Positions 18,973 to 27,725 of a DNA stretch of 51,288 nucleotides are shown here, piece by piece (position 1 is the stretch's first letter; every line of letters begins with the position of its first letter). This DNA comes from Rhodospirillales bacterium (lineage in GTDB: Bacteria > Pseudomonadota > Alphaproteobacteria > Rhodospirillales > UBA2165), in contig JAPPFK010000160.1 of the NCBI GenBank assembly GCA_028823885.1, positions 1 to 51,288 on the forward strand, given 5' to 3'. A model generated the notes under the pieces. The model saw only the letters and a program-made list of their open reading frames with translations. It was not told where the DNA came from and did no database searches. The translations under genes and the position numbers were made by a program.

Positions 18973-19392
18973 GTGCAAGCAAAGGAGAAGATTGCCATAA
19001 CCGACACCAAAGTCGAGCTTCCCGCTCCCGACAACATGTTGGAGCTGATTGAAGCCTCTCTCGATGACGACAAGGCGCAGGACGTTGTGGTCATCGACCT
19101 CGCCGGCAAGACCGATTTCGCGGACTACATGGTTATTGCCACCGGCACCTCGCAGCGCCTGGTCAACACCATGGCCCAGCACCTCCGGGAAAAACTCAAA
19201 GCCGAAGGCATCAAAGGGATCTCCATCGAGGGGACACCCGCCTGCGACTGGGTATTGCTCGATGGCGGCGACGTCGTCGTGCACCTGTTCCGCCCGGAGT
19301 TCAGGGAGTTCTACGACCTGGAAAAGCTCTGGGGCGAACCGATGCGGCGCCCGCGGCCCAAACCGGCGCCACAACCGGAACAGGTCGCCTGA
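18973..19392 (+). CDS. rsfS: Ribosomal silencing factor RsfS
   Basis: Binds L14 on the 50S subunit and blocks subunit joining when nutrients are short. The conserved DUF143 core is clear: ELIEASLDDDKAQDVVVIDL, GKTDFADYMVIATGTSQR, WVLLDGGDVVVHLFRPEFREFYDLEKLW. The start is uncertain. The frame has a GTG at 18973 (chosen, 5 bp after nadD), then an AAAGGAG Shine-Dalgarno at 18981-18987 followed in frame only by ATT (18991) and ATA (18997), and the first ATG not until 19036 (MLELIEAS), which has no RBS. The C-terminal Pro/Arg-rich tail is unremarkable. Confidence 0.93.
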   Translation: MQAKEKIAITDTKVELPAPDNMLELIEASLDDDKAQDVVVIDLAGKTDFADYMVIATGTSQRLVNTMAQHLREKLKAEGIKGISIEGTPACDWVLLDGGDVVVHLFRPEFREFYDLEKLWGEPMRRPRPKPAPQPEQVA

Positions 19393-19432
19393 TTCGGGCG
19401 CGCCCCGCCGACGCGCCGGGACGGACACCGAT

Positions 19433-19888
19433 ATGGAAATTATCGTCGCCGCGGTCGGGCGCGCCAAAAGCGGCCCTGAACGCGAGATTTGCGACGCGTA
19501 TGCCGGACGGCTCGCGACGCCCGTGAAATTGAAGGAGGTCGAGGAACGGCGCCGGCTCCCGGCCGCCGAGCGGAGGGCCAGCGAGGGGAAGAAGCTTCTC
19601 GACGCCCTGCCCGCCAAGGGGTTTGTCGTGGCCCTGGATCGGACCGGCAGGGTGCTCTCCAGCGACGGTCTCGCCCGGAAAGTCGGCCAATGGATGGACG
19701 CCGGACATTCATCCCTCGCTTTTGTCGTCGGCGGCGCCGACGGGCTTGATGGCGCCGTACTCGACCGGGCGGATTTCAAACTATCCCTCGGCGCCTTGAC
19801 CCTTCCCCATTTGCTGGCCCGCGCGGTGCTGATGGAACAGCTCTATCGGGCGCAATGCATCCGGACCGGCCACCCCTATCACAAATAG
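19433..19888 (+). CDS. rlmH: 23S rRNA (pseudouridine1915-N3)-methyltransferase
   Basis: Methylates pseudouridine 1915 in helix 69 of 23S rRNA on the 70S ribosome. 151 residues, the usual SPOUT length: MEIIVAAVGRAKSGPE, FVVALDRTGRVLSS, LAFVVGGADGLD (SAM-binding knot), LSLGALTLPHLLARAVLMEQ and the C-terminal TGHPYHK, which is diagnostic. It follows rsfS by 40 bp; the pair is conserved together across most bacteria. Confidence 0.98.
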   Translation: MEIIVAAVGRAKSGPEREICDAYAGRLATPVKLKEVEERRRLPAAERRASEGKKLLDALPAKGFVVALDRTGRVLSSDGLARKVGQWMDAGHSSLAFVVGGADGLDGAVLDRADFKLSLGALTLPHLLARAVLMEQLYRAQCIRTGHPYHK

Positions 19889-19920
19889 CCAGACGCGATC
19901 GTTGACCCTATATTGTCGCC

Positions 19921-21504
19921 ATGCCTGACACCGAAAATTCCGAGAGCCGGCCCAGGCCCGTCGTCCTCTGTATTCTGGACGGCTGGGGCGATCGCGCGGA
20001 CGGCGACGACAACGCCATTTTCCAGGCCCGGACCCCCAATTGGGACCGGATGAAGGATATCTACCCCTATTCGAAACTGCAGGCCTCCGCCCTGGAAGTG
20101 GGTCTGCCGGACGGGCAGATGGGAAATTCCGAGGTCGGCCATATGAACATCGGCGCCGGGCGGGTGGTCATGCAGGACTTGCCGTTGATCGATCAGGCGG
20201 CCGCCGACGGCAGCCTCGCCCGGAACGAGCGCCTCGTAAGCCTGATCGACGCGCTCAAGGGATCCGGCGGGCGCTGTCACCTCATGGGACTTCTGTCTCC
20301 GGGCGGCGTCCATTCCCACCAGAACCACATGGCGGCGCTCGCCAACACCATCGCCGGTGCCGGAATCGACGTCGTCATCCACGGATTCCTGGATGGCCGG
20401 GACACCCCGCCCTCCAGCGCCAAGGGGTTCGTCGAGACGTTGCTCGCCGATGTGGCCGGTAGCGGACGGGTGCGCATCGGCACCATCTGCGGCCGCTATT
20501 ACGCGATGGACCGGGACAAGCGCTGGGACCGGGTGGAACTGGCCTACGACTGCCTGGTCGACGGCGCCGGCGAAACGGCGCCGGACGCAAGTGCCGCCAT
20601 CGAACAAAGCTACGCCAATGACGCGACCGACGAGTTCGTCCGGCCGACGGCCATCGCGGGCTACACCGGCATGGCCGACGGCGACGCCATCCTGATGGCC
20701 AACTTCCGGGCCGACCGGGCGCGGCAGATTTTGACGGCCCTGGTCGATCCCTCCTTCGACGGCTTCGCGCGCGCGCGCACCGTCGACTTCGCCGCCTGCC
20801 GGGGAATGACCGAATACTCGACCCAGTTGAACGAATTCCTCGAGGCCCTGTTCCCCCAGCGTCCTCTCGACAACATTCTGGGCGAGATCGTCGCCAACCA
20901 GGGCATGACCCAGCTTCGCATTGCCGAAACCGAGAAGTACGCCCACGTGACGTTCTTCTTCAACGGCGGCGAAGAGAAGATGTTCGACGGCGAGGAACGC
21001 ATCCTCATCCCCTCGCCCAAGGTGGCGACCTACGATCTGCAGCCCGAGATGTCGGCCCCCGAAGTGACCGACAAGCTGGTGACGGAAATCGCCAGCGGCA
21101 AATTCGACCTCATCGTGGTCAACTACGCCAATGGGGACATGGTCGGGCACACCGGGATCTTCGACGCGGCGGTCAAGGCGGCTGAAACCGTTGACGCCTG
21201 CCTCGGCCGGCTTGAAGAGGCGGTCACGGCCGCCGGCGGGACCATGCTGATCACCGCCGATCACGGCAACGCCGAGCGGATGTTCGACCACGAAACCGGC
21301 CAGCCGCACACCGCGCACACGATCCAGCCGGTTCCGTTCATCATGGTGCACCCGCCGGCCGGCGCCGGCGCGCTGAAGGACGGCGTGCTGGCCGATATCG
21401 CACCGACCATCCTGACCCTCATGGGGCTGGCCCAGCCCGCGGAGATGACCGGCACCAGCCTCGTCGACATGGCGGACGCGCCCGAGACCCATGCGGCGGA
21501 ATAG
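19921..21504 (+). CDS. gpmI: 2,3-bisphosphoglycerate-independent phosphoglycerate mutase
   Basis: Interconverts 3- and 2-phosphoglycerate in glycolysis and gluconeogenesis using two Mn ions. 527 residues of the alkaline-phosphatase superfamily: VVLCILDGWGDRAD (first metal Asp), MGNSEVGHMNIGAGRVV with the phosphorylated Ser, the transferase domain with HGFLDGRDTPPSS and FRADRARQI, and C-terminal NYANGDMVGHTG and ITADHGNAERM. The envC gene starts 14 bases before its stop in another frame, indicating coupling. Confidence 0.98.
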   Translation: MPDTENSESRPRPVVLCILDGWGDRADGDDNAIFQARTPNWDRMKDIYPYSKLQASALEVGLPDGQMGNSEVGHMNIGAGRVVMQDLPLIDQAAADGSLARNERLVSLIDALKGSGGRCHLMGLLSPGGVHSHQNHMAALANTIAGAGIDVVIHGFLDGRDTPPSSAKGFVETLLADVAGSGRVRIGTICGRYYAMDRDKRWDRVELAYDCLVDGAGETAPDASAAIEQSYANDATDEFVRPTAIAGYTGMADGDAILMANFRADRARQILTALVDPSFDGFARARTVDFAACRGMTEYSTQLNEFLEALFPQRPLDNILGEIVANQGMTQLRIAETEKYAHVTFFFNGGEEKMFDGEERILIPSPKVATYDLQPEMSAPEVTDKLVTEIASGKFDLIVVNYANGDMVGHTGIFDAAVKAAETVDACLGRLEEAVTAAGGTMLITADHGNAERMFDHETGQPHTAHTIQPVPFIMVHPPAGAGALKDGVLADIAPTILTLMGLAQPAEMTGTSLVDMADAPETHAAE

Positions 21505-22735
21505 AACCACCGCGCTCAAAGTCATTTCATTGCTCCTGTTCAGCCTCGCCGTGCCCATTGCGGCGGCGGCGCAGAACGTCGGCGGCGGCCTGAAGGAAGC
21601 CGAGCGGGAACTCCAACGAAGCCAGTCCAAGAGCAGGACGCTCGACCGGCAGGACGAGCGGCTCGGCCGGGAGTTGGGTCAACTCCGCCGCGCGCGTGTT
21701 CTCGCCGCGCGTCAGATCCAGGCTCTTGAAGCCAAGATCAACGAGTTGGAAACCGAAGTCCGCGAACTCGATGCGGCGGAAAAGGCCAAGAACGCGCTAC
21801 TGGCCGACCGGCGCGCCCAATACGCAGAGGTGCTCTCGGCCATTCACCGGATGTCGCTGTTCCCGCCCGAGGCGGTCGTGGTTCAGCCGTTGGAGCCCGC
21901 CGATCTGGTCCGCACCGCCATTTTGCTGCAATCCACGGTGCCGCGGCTGCAAGATCAGGCCTCGCGGATTCGCGACGATCTGTCGGCCCTTAACGAAACC
22001 CGCGATCACATCTTGGAGAGCCGCCGCCGGCTGGAGGACGCCCGAAAGGAGATCGATGCGCAGCGCGGCAAGCTGGCCTTGCTGCAGCTGGAGAAAAGCC
22101 GTGAGCGCGACGAGATCGCCACCGCCCGGCGGGCCGAGGCCAGGCGCCTGGCGGCCCTGACGGCGAAAGTCACCGATCTTCGGGACCTTTTCGGCAGGCT
22201 GGAGGCGGATCGGGAGCGGGCCCTCACGGCGGCGCCACGACCCGAACCCCGGGCAAGACCCGGGATACCGGCCGAAAACGGCGCCGGCCGCCCGGCCGCC
22301 GCGGGGCCGGCCGAGACCGCCCTCTGGTCCCGGCGCCCGATTTCGCTGGCCAAGGGACGGCTGCCGCCGCCCGTGGTCGGCCGGGTCAAGGGCCGCTATG
22401 GGGAGGTGCTTCGCCCCGGAATCACCCGAAAGGGCATCGAGATCGAAACGGCCGCCAGGGCCCAGGTCGTGGCGCCCTATGACGGCAAGGTGGTTTTTGC
22501 CGGGGATTTCAGGGGTTACGGGCAGCTATTGATCATCGAACACAGCGAAGGATATCATAGCCTGCTTGCGGGGATGACCCGCATCGACGGCGCACCGGGA
22601 CAGTGGCTATTGGCAGGCGAACCGGTGGGCGTCATGGGACCGGCGGCTGAAGAGAAGCCGTCGCTGTATGTCGAATTTCGGCGGAAGGGGCAGCCCATCA
22701 ACCCCCTTCCTTGGCTCGTAGCTCAGACAAAGTAA
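21491..22735 (+). CDS. envC: EnvC-like murein hydrolase activator (degenerate LytM/M23)
   Basis: 414-residue exported protein: signal peptide (LLLFSLAVPIAAAAQ), long coiled coil (about 30-240), a Pro/Ala linker, then a C-terminal LytM domain. The zinc-binding residues of active M23 peptidases are not there: the usual HxxxD position reads RKGIEIE and the HxH position reads LYVEF. That is the E. coli EnvC condition, where the domain activates periplasmic amidases instead of cutting peptidoglycan. GYGQLLIIEHSEGYHSL and NPLPWL fit EnvC. It overlaps gpmI and precedes ctpA by 9 bp. It acts at the division septum. Confidence 0.92.
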   Translation: MRRNRTTALKVISLLLFSLAVPIAAAAQNVGGGLKEAERELQRSQSKSRTLDRQDERLGRELGQLRRARVLAARQIQALEAKINELETEVRELDAAEKAKNALLADRRAQYAEVLSAIHRMSLFPPEAVVVQPLEPADLVRTAILLQSTVPRLQDQASRIRDDLSALNETRDHILESRRRLEDARKEIDAQRGKLALLQLEKSRERDEIATARRAEARRLAALTAKVTDLRDLFGRLEADRERALTAAPRPEPRARPGIPAENGAGRPAAAGPAETALWSRRPISLAKGRLPPPVVGRVKGRYGEVLRPGITRKGIEIETAARAQVVAPYDGKVVFAGDFRGYGQLLIIEHSEGYHSLLAGMTRIDGAPGQWLLAGEPVGVMGPAAEEKPSLYVEFRRKGQPINPLPWLVAQTK

Positions 22736-22744
22736 GGCGAAAAC

Positions 22745-24016
22745 ATGAAAAAGGTTTTCATCCCGGCACTGACCGCGGCATTGGCCGTCACCCTTTTGAT
22801 CGGCTCCCCGGCGGCGGCCGATACGAAAAACAATGCCGACACCTATCGTCTCCTCAACCTGTTCGGCGATGTGTTCGAACGGGTGCGGGCCGAATATGTG
22901 GAGGAAGTTTCGGATGAGGAACTGATCGAAGCGGCCATTACCGGCATGCTGACATCCCTGGACCCCCACTCCAGCTACCTCAACGCCAAGAACTTCAAGG
23001 ACATGCAGGTCCAGACCCGCGGCAAGTTCGGCGGACTGGGCATCGAAGTGACCATGGAAAACGGCTTCGTCAAGGTGGTCTCGCCCATCGACGACACGCC
23101 CGCCGCGCGGAGCGGCATCAAGCCCGGCGATTTCATCACTCACCTGGATGGCAAGCCGGTCCTCGGGCTCACGCTTGGAGAGGCGGTGGAACTCATGCGG
23201 GGCAAGGTGGGCTCGGACATCAAGCTGACCATCAAGCGCGAAAATACCGCGGCCTTCGACGTCACCATCACCCGGGCGGTGATCCCGCTCCGGACGGTGC
23301 GCTCACGAATCGAGGGCGACATCGCCTATGTCCGGATTTCATCCTTCAGCCAGCCGACCACCGACGGCCTCAAGAAGGCCATGGCGAAACTCAAGACCGA
23401 ACTGGGCGACAAATTGAAAGGCGTGGTCCTCGATCTCCGCAACAATCCGGGCGGCCTCCTTGATCAGGCGGTCGGCGTCTCCGACGCGTTCCTGGAACAG
23501 GGGGAGATCGTCTCGACCCGCACCCGCGAGAAAGAGCAGCATCAGCGGTTCAACGCCCGGCCCGGCGATTTGGCCGACGGCAAACCCATCGTCGTGCTGA
23601 TCAACGGCGGTTCGGCTTCGGCTTCCGAGATTGTCGCCGGCGCCCTGCAGGACCATAAGCGGGCGATCATCCTCGGCACCAAATCCTTCGGGAAGGGTTC
23701 GGTGCAGACCATCATGCCGTTGGGCCGTCACGGCGCCATGCGGTTGACCACGGCGCGCTACTACACGCCGTCGGGCAGGTCGATCCAGGCCGTCGGCATC
23801 GATCCCGATATCGCCGTCGAACAGGCCCGTGTCGAGCGGGTCGGCAACGGCACGCGCCGCCGGGAATCGGACCTCCGCGGCGCGCTGCGGAACGAAGGCG
23901 AGGGCAATGGCGGCGCCCAGCCCGCGCAGACGGAGGAGCGGCAGGACTTCCAGCTTCAGCGCGCCCTCGACCTGCTGCAGGGCGTGTCGCTGTTCAATCA
24001 GCTTCTGAAGGGATAA
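22745..24016 (+). CDS. ctpA: C-terminal processing peptidase, family S41
   Basis: 423-residue exported serine protease with a signal peptide (LAVTLLIGSPAAA). A PDZ domain (about 85-165) includes GKFGGLGIEVTMENGFVKV and IKPGDFITHLDGKPV. The catalytic domain has VVLDLRNNPGGLL, then GGSASASEIVAGALQD with the nucleophilic Ser and GTKSFGKGSVQ with the general-base Lys. It degrades or trims periplasmic proteins, probably including peptidoglycan hydrolases or their regulators, which fits its place behind envC. AAGG lies before the ATG. Confidence 0.96.
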   Translation: MKKVFIPALTAALAVTLLIGSPAAADTKNNADTYRLLNLFGDVFERVRAEYVEEVSDEELIEAAITGMLTSLDPHSSYLNAKNFKDMQVQTRGKFGGLGIEVTMENGFVKVVSPIDDTPAARSGIKPGDFITHLDGKPVLGLTLGEAVELMRGKVGSDIKLTIKRENTAAFDVTITRAVIPLRTVRSRIEGDIAYVRISSFSQPTTDGLKKAMAKLKTELGDKLKGVVLDLRNNPGGLLDQAVGVSDAFLEQGEIVSTRTREKEQHQRFNARPGDLADGKPIVVLINGGSASASEIVAGALQDHKRAIILGTKSFGKGSVQTIMPLGRHGAMRLTTARYYTPSGRSIQAVGIDPDIAVEQARVERVGNGTRRRESDLRGALRNEGEGNGGAQPAQTEERQDFQLQRALDLLQGVSLFNQLLKG

Positions 24017-24091
24017 CCGCAAGAGGCATCGGCGCCCACCCGACGTGCGGCCCGGCCCCGGCAGGCGCAATACCGCCCTGACGCTCCTGGA

Positions 24092-24580
24092 ATGTCCGAC
24101 CCAAAACAGGAACTGCCCTACCGTCCATGCGTCGGCGTGCTGATGTTCAACGACGAGGGCCGGGTGTTTGTCGGCAAGCGGATCGACACACCGGAACCCG
24201 CCTGGCAAATGCCGCAGGGCGGCATCGACGAGGGAGAGGCGCCCGATCGGGCGGCGCTGCGCGAGTTGAAAGAAGAGATCGGGACGGGAAACGTCGAGTT
24301 GGTGGCGGAATCGAAGGATTGGATCAATTACGACCTGCCCGGCGAATTGGCCGCCAAGCTGTGGAAGGGCCGCTATCGGGGACAAACCCAAAAGTGGTTC
24401 GCGGCGCGGTTTCTCGGCGCGGACACGGAAATCGATGTCCATGGCGTTGCAAGGCCGGAATTCAACGATTGGCGGTGGGTGGGGCTCGATGAACTGCCGT
24501 CGCTGATCGTTCCCTTCAAGCGCAAGGCATACGAACGGGTGGTTGCGGAATTCCGCGGAATCATCGTCAAATCCAATTAA
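24092..24580 (+). CDS. rppH: RNA pyrophosphohydrolase (Nudix)
   Basis: Removes pyrophosphate from 5'-triphosphate RNA, starting 5'-end-dependent mRNA decay. 162 residues: YRPCVGVLMFNDEGRVFVGKR, the Nudix box from GGIDEGEAPDRAALRELKEE with catalytic glutamates in RELKEEIG, KWFAARFLG and NDWRWVGLDELPSLIVPFKR. The gene ends the obgE-to-rppH run. A polysaccharide-deacetylase gene often lies between ctpA and rppH in alphaproteobacteria; here there is only a 75-bp gap. A weak GGCCG-gaa-CGGCC hairpin without a good T-tract follows its stop. Confidence 0.97.
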   Translation: MSDPKQELPYRPCVGVLMFNDEGRVFVGKRIDTPEPAWQMPQGGIDEGEAPDRAALRELKEEIGTGNVELVAESKDWINYDLPGELAAKLWKGRYRGQTQKWFAARFLGADTEIDVHGVARPEFNDWRWVGLDELPSLIVPFKRKAYERVVAEFRGIIVKSN

Positions 24581-24826
24581 ATCAATGGCCGGAACGGCCG
24601 CTTTCGGGGTTCACGGAAAATCCGGCGGTTTTCGCGGACACGACGGTTGGCGGGGGGTGTCCATTGTGTTAAGACAGCGCGCTTTATTGCTGTTTTTTGG
24701 TGGAACGATCTGGTTTGATCGCCTGGAAAATCGACGCCGATTGACATTCCAAATTTAGAGATTTTTGCACGGACGACGCGGTTCTGGGGACCGCTTCGGT
24801 AAAAGTATCGTCGGGAGAACACGACA

Positions 24827-26695
24827 ATGGTAGGCACGGCCGCAGTTGCCCTGGAAGAGCCGCTCCGCGAGGAGGTCGAGGACGTTGTCATCCGCTTCGC
24901 CGGGGACTCGGGCGACGGCATTCAGATTACGGGGGGTCAGTTCACCCAAACCACCGCGCTGGCCGGAAACGACCTCGCGACCTTCCCGGACTTTCCGGCC
25001 GAGATCAGGGCGCCCGCCGGCACGACCTTCGGGGTTTCGGCCTTCCAAATTCATTTCGGATCCCGTGACATCAAGACCGCCGGCGATGCGCCGGACGTGC
25101 TGGTTGCGCTGAACCCGGCGGCGCTGAAGGTCAACCTCGGCGATTTGCGGGATGGCGGCCTGATCGTCGCGGATACCGGCGCGTTCACCGACCGGAACCT
25201 GAAAAAGGCCGGCTTCGAGGAGAACCCGCTCGAAAATGACAGCCTCGCCAACTACCGGGTTGTCGCCATCGATGTTTCCAAAAACACCTTGGAAGCCGTC
25301 AAGGATGAGGGCCTCAGCCAGAAGGAGGCGCTTCGCTGCAAGAACATGTGGACGCTGGGCCTGGTCTATTGGCTCTACGACCGCGACCGCAAACCGACGT
25401 TCGACTGGCTGACCGGCAAGTTCAAGAGCCGCCCTGAAATCGCCAACGCCAATATTGCCGCCGTGAATGCGGGCCATGCGTTCGGCGAAACCATGGAAGT
25501 GTCCGACGGCGGGGTCGCCTATTCGGTCTCGGCGGCCGAAATCGATCCCGGCCTTTATCGAACGGTTACCGGGATCGAGGCGCTTTCCTGGGGCCTGATC
25601 GCCGGCTCTCAATCGACCCAGCTCGATTTGTTTTTTGCCGGCTACCCGATCACACCGGCCTCGTCGGTGCTTCACACGCTTTCGCGTCTCAAGGAATTCG
25701 GCGTCATCACCTTCCAGGCCGAGGACGAAATCGCCGCCGTCTGCTCGGCCATCGGCGCGTCCTATGCCGGTAATCTCGGCGTGACGGCGAGTTCCGGCCC
25801 GGGCATCGCGCTCAAGACCGAAGCCATCGGCCTCGCCATCTCCGTGGAACTGCCCCTCGTGGTGATCAACGTCCAGCGCGCGGGCCCATCGACCGGCATG
25901 CCGACCAAGACCGAGCAATCCGACCTGCATCAGGCGGTCTATGGCCGGAACGCGGACAGCCCGCTCGCGGTCATCGCGGCCAAGTCGCCCGCCGATTGCT
26001 TCGAGGTCGCCATCGAGGCGGCCCGGATCGCGACCAAGTACATGACCCCGGTCATGCTGCTGGCCGACGGCTATCTCGCCAACGCGTCGGAACCGTGGCG
26101 GATCCCCGATGCGACGGCCATCGAAGCCAGCCCGGTTTCCTTCCATACCGACCCGAATGATTTCCATCCCTTCCTGCGGGATGAAACGACCTTGTCGCGC
26201 GCCTGGGCGGTTCCCGGAACGCCGGGCCTCGAGCACCGGATCGGCGGTATCGAGAAGTCCTATTCCACGGGCAACATTTCCTACGAGCCCGAGAACCACC
26301 AGAAGATGACCGACACCCGCAATGCCAAAATCGACGGCATCGCCAAGGACATCCCGGACCAGACGGTGGAACTGGGCGGCCAAGGCGGCAAGATGGCGCT
26401 GGTCGGCTGGGGCTCGACATATGGTCCGATCAACCGCGCGGTTCAGATCCTGCGCTCGGACGGCCACGACGTGTCCCACATCCATATCCGTCACATCTGG
26501 CCGCTGCCCGCCAACCTGGAGAGCCTGCTCGGCGGCTACGAGCAGGTCCTGGTTCCGGAAATGAACACGGGTCAGCTGCTGACCGTACTGCGGAGCGAGT
26601 ATCTGGTGCCCGCCGAGGGCCTGAACAAGGTTTCCGGCCAACCGTTCAAGGTCGCCGAGATTGTCGACGCAGTCCGCAGCCGGCTGGAGAAATAG
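24827..26695 (+). CDS. korA: 2-oxoacid:ferredoxin oxidoreductase, alpha subunit (fused gamma-alpha), KorA-like
   Basis: 622 residues. Residues about 15-200 are the gamma-type domain (VIRFAGDSGDGIQITGGQFT, PAEIRAPAGTTFGVS), followed by the alpha/pyrimidine-binding domain (FFAGYPITPASSVLHTLSR, FQAEDEIAAVCSAIGASYAG, TASSGPGIALKTEAIGLA, RAGPSTGMPTKTEQSDL) and the C-terminal domain (HIRHIWPLPANLESLL). This fused form, paired with a beta subunit only, matches 2-oxoglutarate:ferredoxin oxidoreductase of the KorAB type. It makes succinyl-CoA and reduced ferredoxin from 2-oxoglutarate and CoA. GGGAG precedes the ATG. The substrate is assigned by family resemblance only. Confidence 0.93.
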   Translation: MVGTAAVALEEPLREEVEDVVIRFAGDSGDGIQITGGQFTQTTALAGNDLATFPDFPAEIRAPAGTTFGVSAFQIHFGSRDIKTAGDAPDVLVALNPAALKVNLGDLRDGGLIVADTGAFTDRNLKKAGFEENPLENDSLANYRVVAIDVSKNTLEAVKDEGLSQKEALRCKNMWTLGLVYWLYDRDRKPTFDWLTGKFKSRPEIANANIAAVNAGHAFGETMEVSDGGVAYSVSAAEIDPGLYRTVTGIEALSWGLIAGSQSTQLDLFFAGYPITPASSVLHTLSRLKEFGVITFQAEDEIAAVCSAIGASYAGNLGVTASSGPGIALKTEAIGLAISVELPLVVINVQRAGPSTGMPTKTEQSDLHQAVYGRNADSPLAVIAAKSPADCFEVAIEAARIATKYMTPVMLLADGYLANASEPWRIPDATAIEASPVSFHTDPNDFHPFLRDETTLSRAWAVPGTPGLEHRIGGIEKSYSTGNISYEPENHQKMTDTRNAKIDGIAKDIPDQTVELGGQGGKMALVGWGSTYGPINRAVQILRSDGHDVSHIHIRHIWPLPANLESLLGGYEQVLVPEMNTGQLLTVLRSEYLVPAEGLNKVSGQPFKVAEIVDAVRSRLEK

Positions 26696-26697
26696 AC

Positions 26698-27723
26698 ATG
26701 AATGTACAAACCCCGCCCGAAAAACTGACCGCCAAGGACTATGCCTCCGACCAGGAGGTCCGCTGGTGCCCCGGGTGCGGCGATTACGCCATTGTCCGCG
26801 CCATGCAGAAGACCCTGGCCGATCTTCAGTCGCCGCCGGAGAAGACCGTTTTCGTATCCGGTATCGGATGCGCCGCGCGCTTCCCCTACTACATGGCGAC
26901 CTATGGTTTTCACACCATCCACGGGCGCGCGGCCTCCCTCGCGACCGGGGTGAAACTCGCCAACCCGGACCTGGACGTGTGGGTCATCTCCGGCGACGGC
27001 GATGCGCTCTCCATCGGCGGCAATCACCTGATGCATGTGCTGCGCCGCAACGTGAACCTGCAATACATCCTGTTCAACAACGAGATTTACGGGCTCACTA
27101 AGGGTCAGTACTCGCCGACCTCCCGGCTCGGCACGCGTTCCCCGTCGACCCCGCTGGGTTCGGTCGACGCGCCGGTCAACCCGGCCTCCTTCGCGCTTGG
27201 CTGCGGCGCGAAGTTCGTCGCCCGATCGATCGATTCCTCACAGAAACACCTGCCCGAGGTTTTCGCCCGCGCCCACACCCACCAGGGCGCGTCATTCGTC
27301 GAGGTGTTCCAGAACTGCATCGTCTACAATGACGGGGTGTACGCTTCGTTCACCGAGAAGGGTGCCGCCGAAGACAACCAGTTGATCGTCGAGCACGGCA
27401 AGCCGCTGGTCTTCGGCAAGGAGCGCGACAAGGGCATCCGCGTCAAACCCGGCGCCATGGAGTTGGAGGTGGTGACCATCGGCAAGAACGGCGTCACCGT
27501 CGGCGACGTTCTGGTTCACGACGAAACCAACAAGCTGGTCGCGACCCTGCTGGTGGAGATGGAGCGTCCGGCATTCCCGGTCGCCATCGGCGTGCTCTAC
27601 TGCAATCCCAGCGAGACCTACGACGGCGCGGTCCGCAACCAGATCGAACAGGCCCAGTCGAAGGGCGGCAAGCCCGACCTCAACGCGCTCATGCGCAGCG
27701 GCCCCACCTGGACCGTCGACTGA
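26698..27723 (+). CDS. korB: 2-oxoacid:ferredoxin oxidoreductase, beta subunit (TPP-binding), KorB-like
   Basis: 341 residues. WCPGCGDYAIVRAMQ and VSGIGCAARFPYYM supply cysteines for a [4Fe-4S] cluster; GRAASLATGVKLANPDL and WVISGDGDALSIGGNHLMH followed by NNEIYGLTKGQYSPT form the thiamine pyrophosphate site (GDGD...NN). TPLGSVDAPVNP is typical of KorB. It begins two bases after korA, so the subunits are made from one message. No ferredoxin-like KorD subunit follows; the next gene converges from the other strand. Confidence 0.95.
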   Translation: MNVQTPPEKLTAKDYASDQEVRWCPGCGDYAIVRAMQKTLADLQSPPEKTVFVSGIGCAARFPYYMATYGFHTIHGRAASLATGVKLANPDLDVWVISGDGDALSIGGNHLMHVLRRNVNLQYILFNNEIYGLTKGQYSPTSRLGTRSPSTPLGSVDAPVNPASFALGCGAKFVARSIDSSQKHLPEVFARAHTHQGASFVEVFQNCIVYNDGVYASFTEKGAAEDNQLIVEHGKPLVFGKERDKGIRVKPGAMELEVVTIGKNGVTVGDVLVHDETNKLVATLLVEMERPAFPVAIGVLYCNPSETYDGAVRNQIEQAQSKGGKPDLNALMRSGPTWTVD

Positions 27724-27725
27724 CC

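Noticed and set aside
24581..24826. Promoter for korA with TTGACA at 24741.
   Set aside because: The -35 is perfect, but no acceptable -10 lies 16-18 bp downstream (tttgca), so I did not list it as a feature.
24755..26641. Minus-strand open frame of 628 codons opposite korA.
   Set aside because: Antisense shadow with Arg/Gly/His-rich composition and no domain; korA has clear family signatures.
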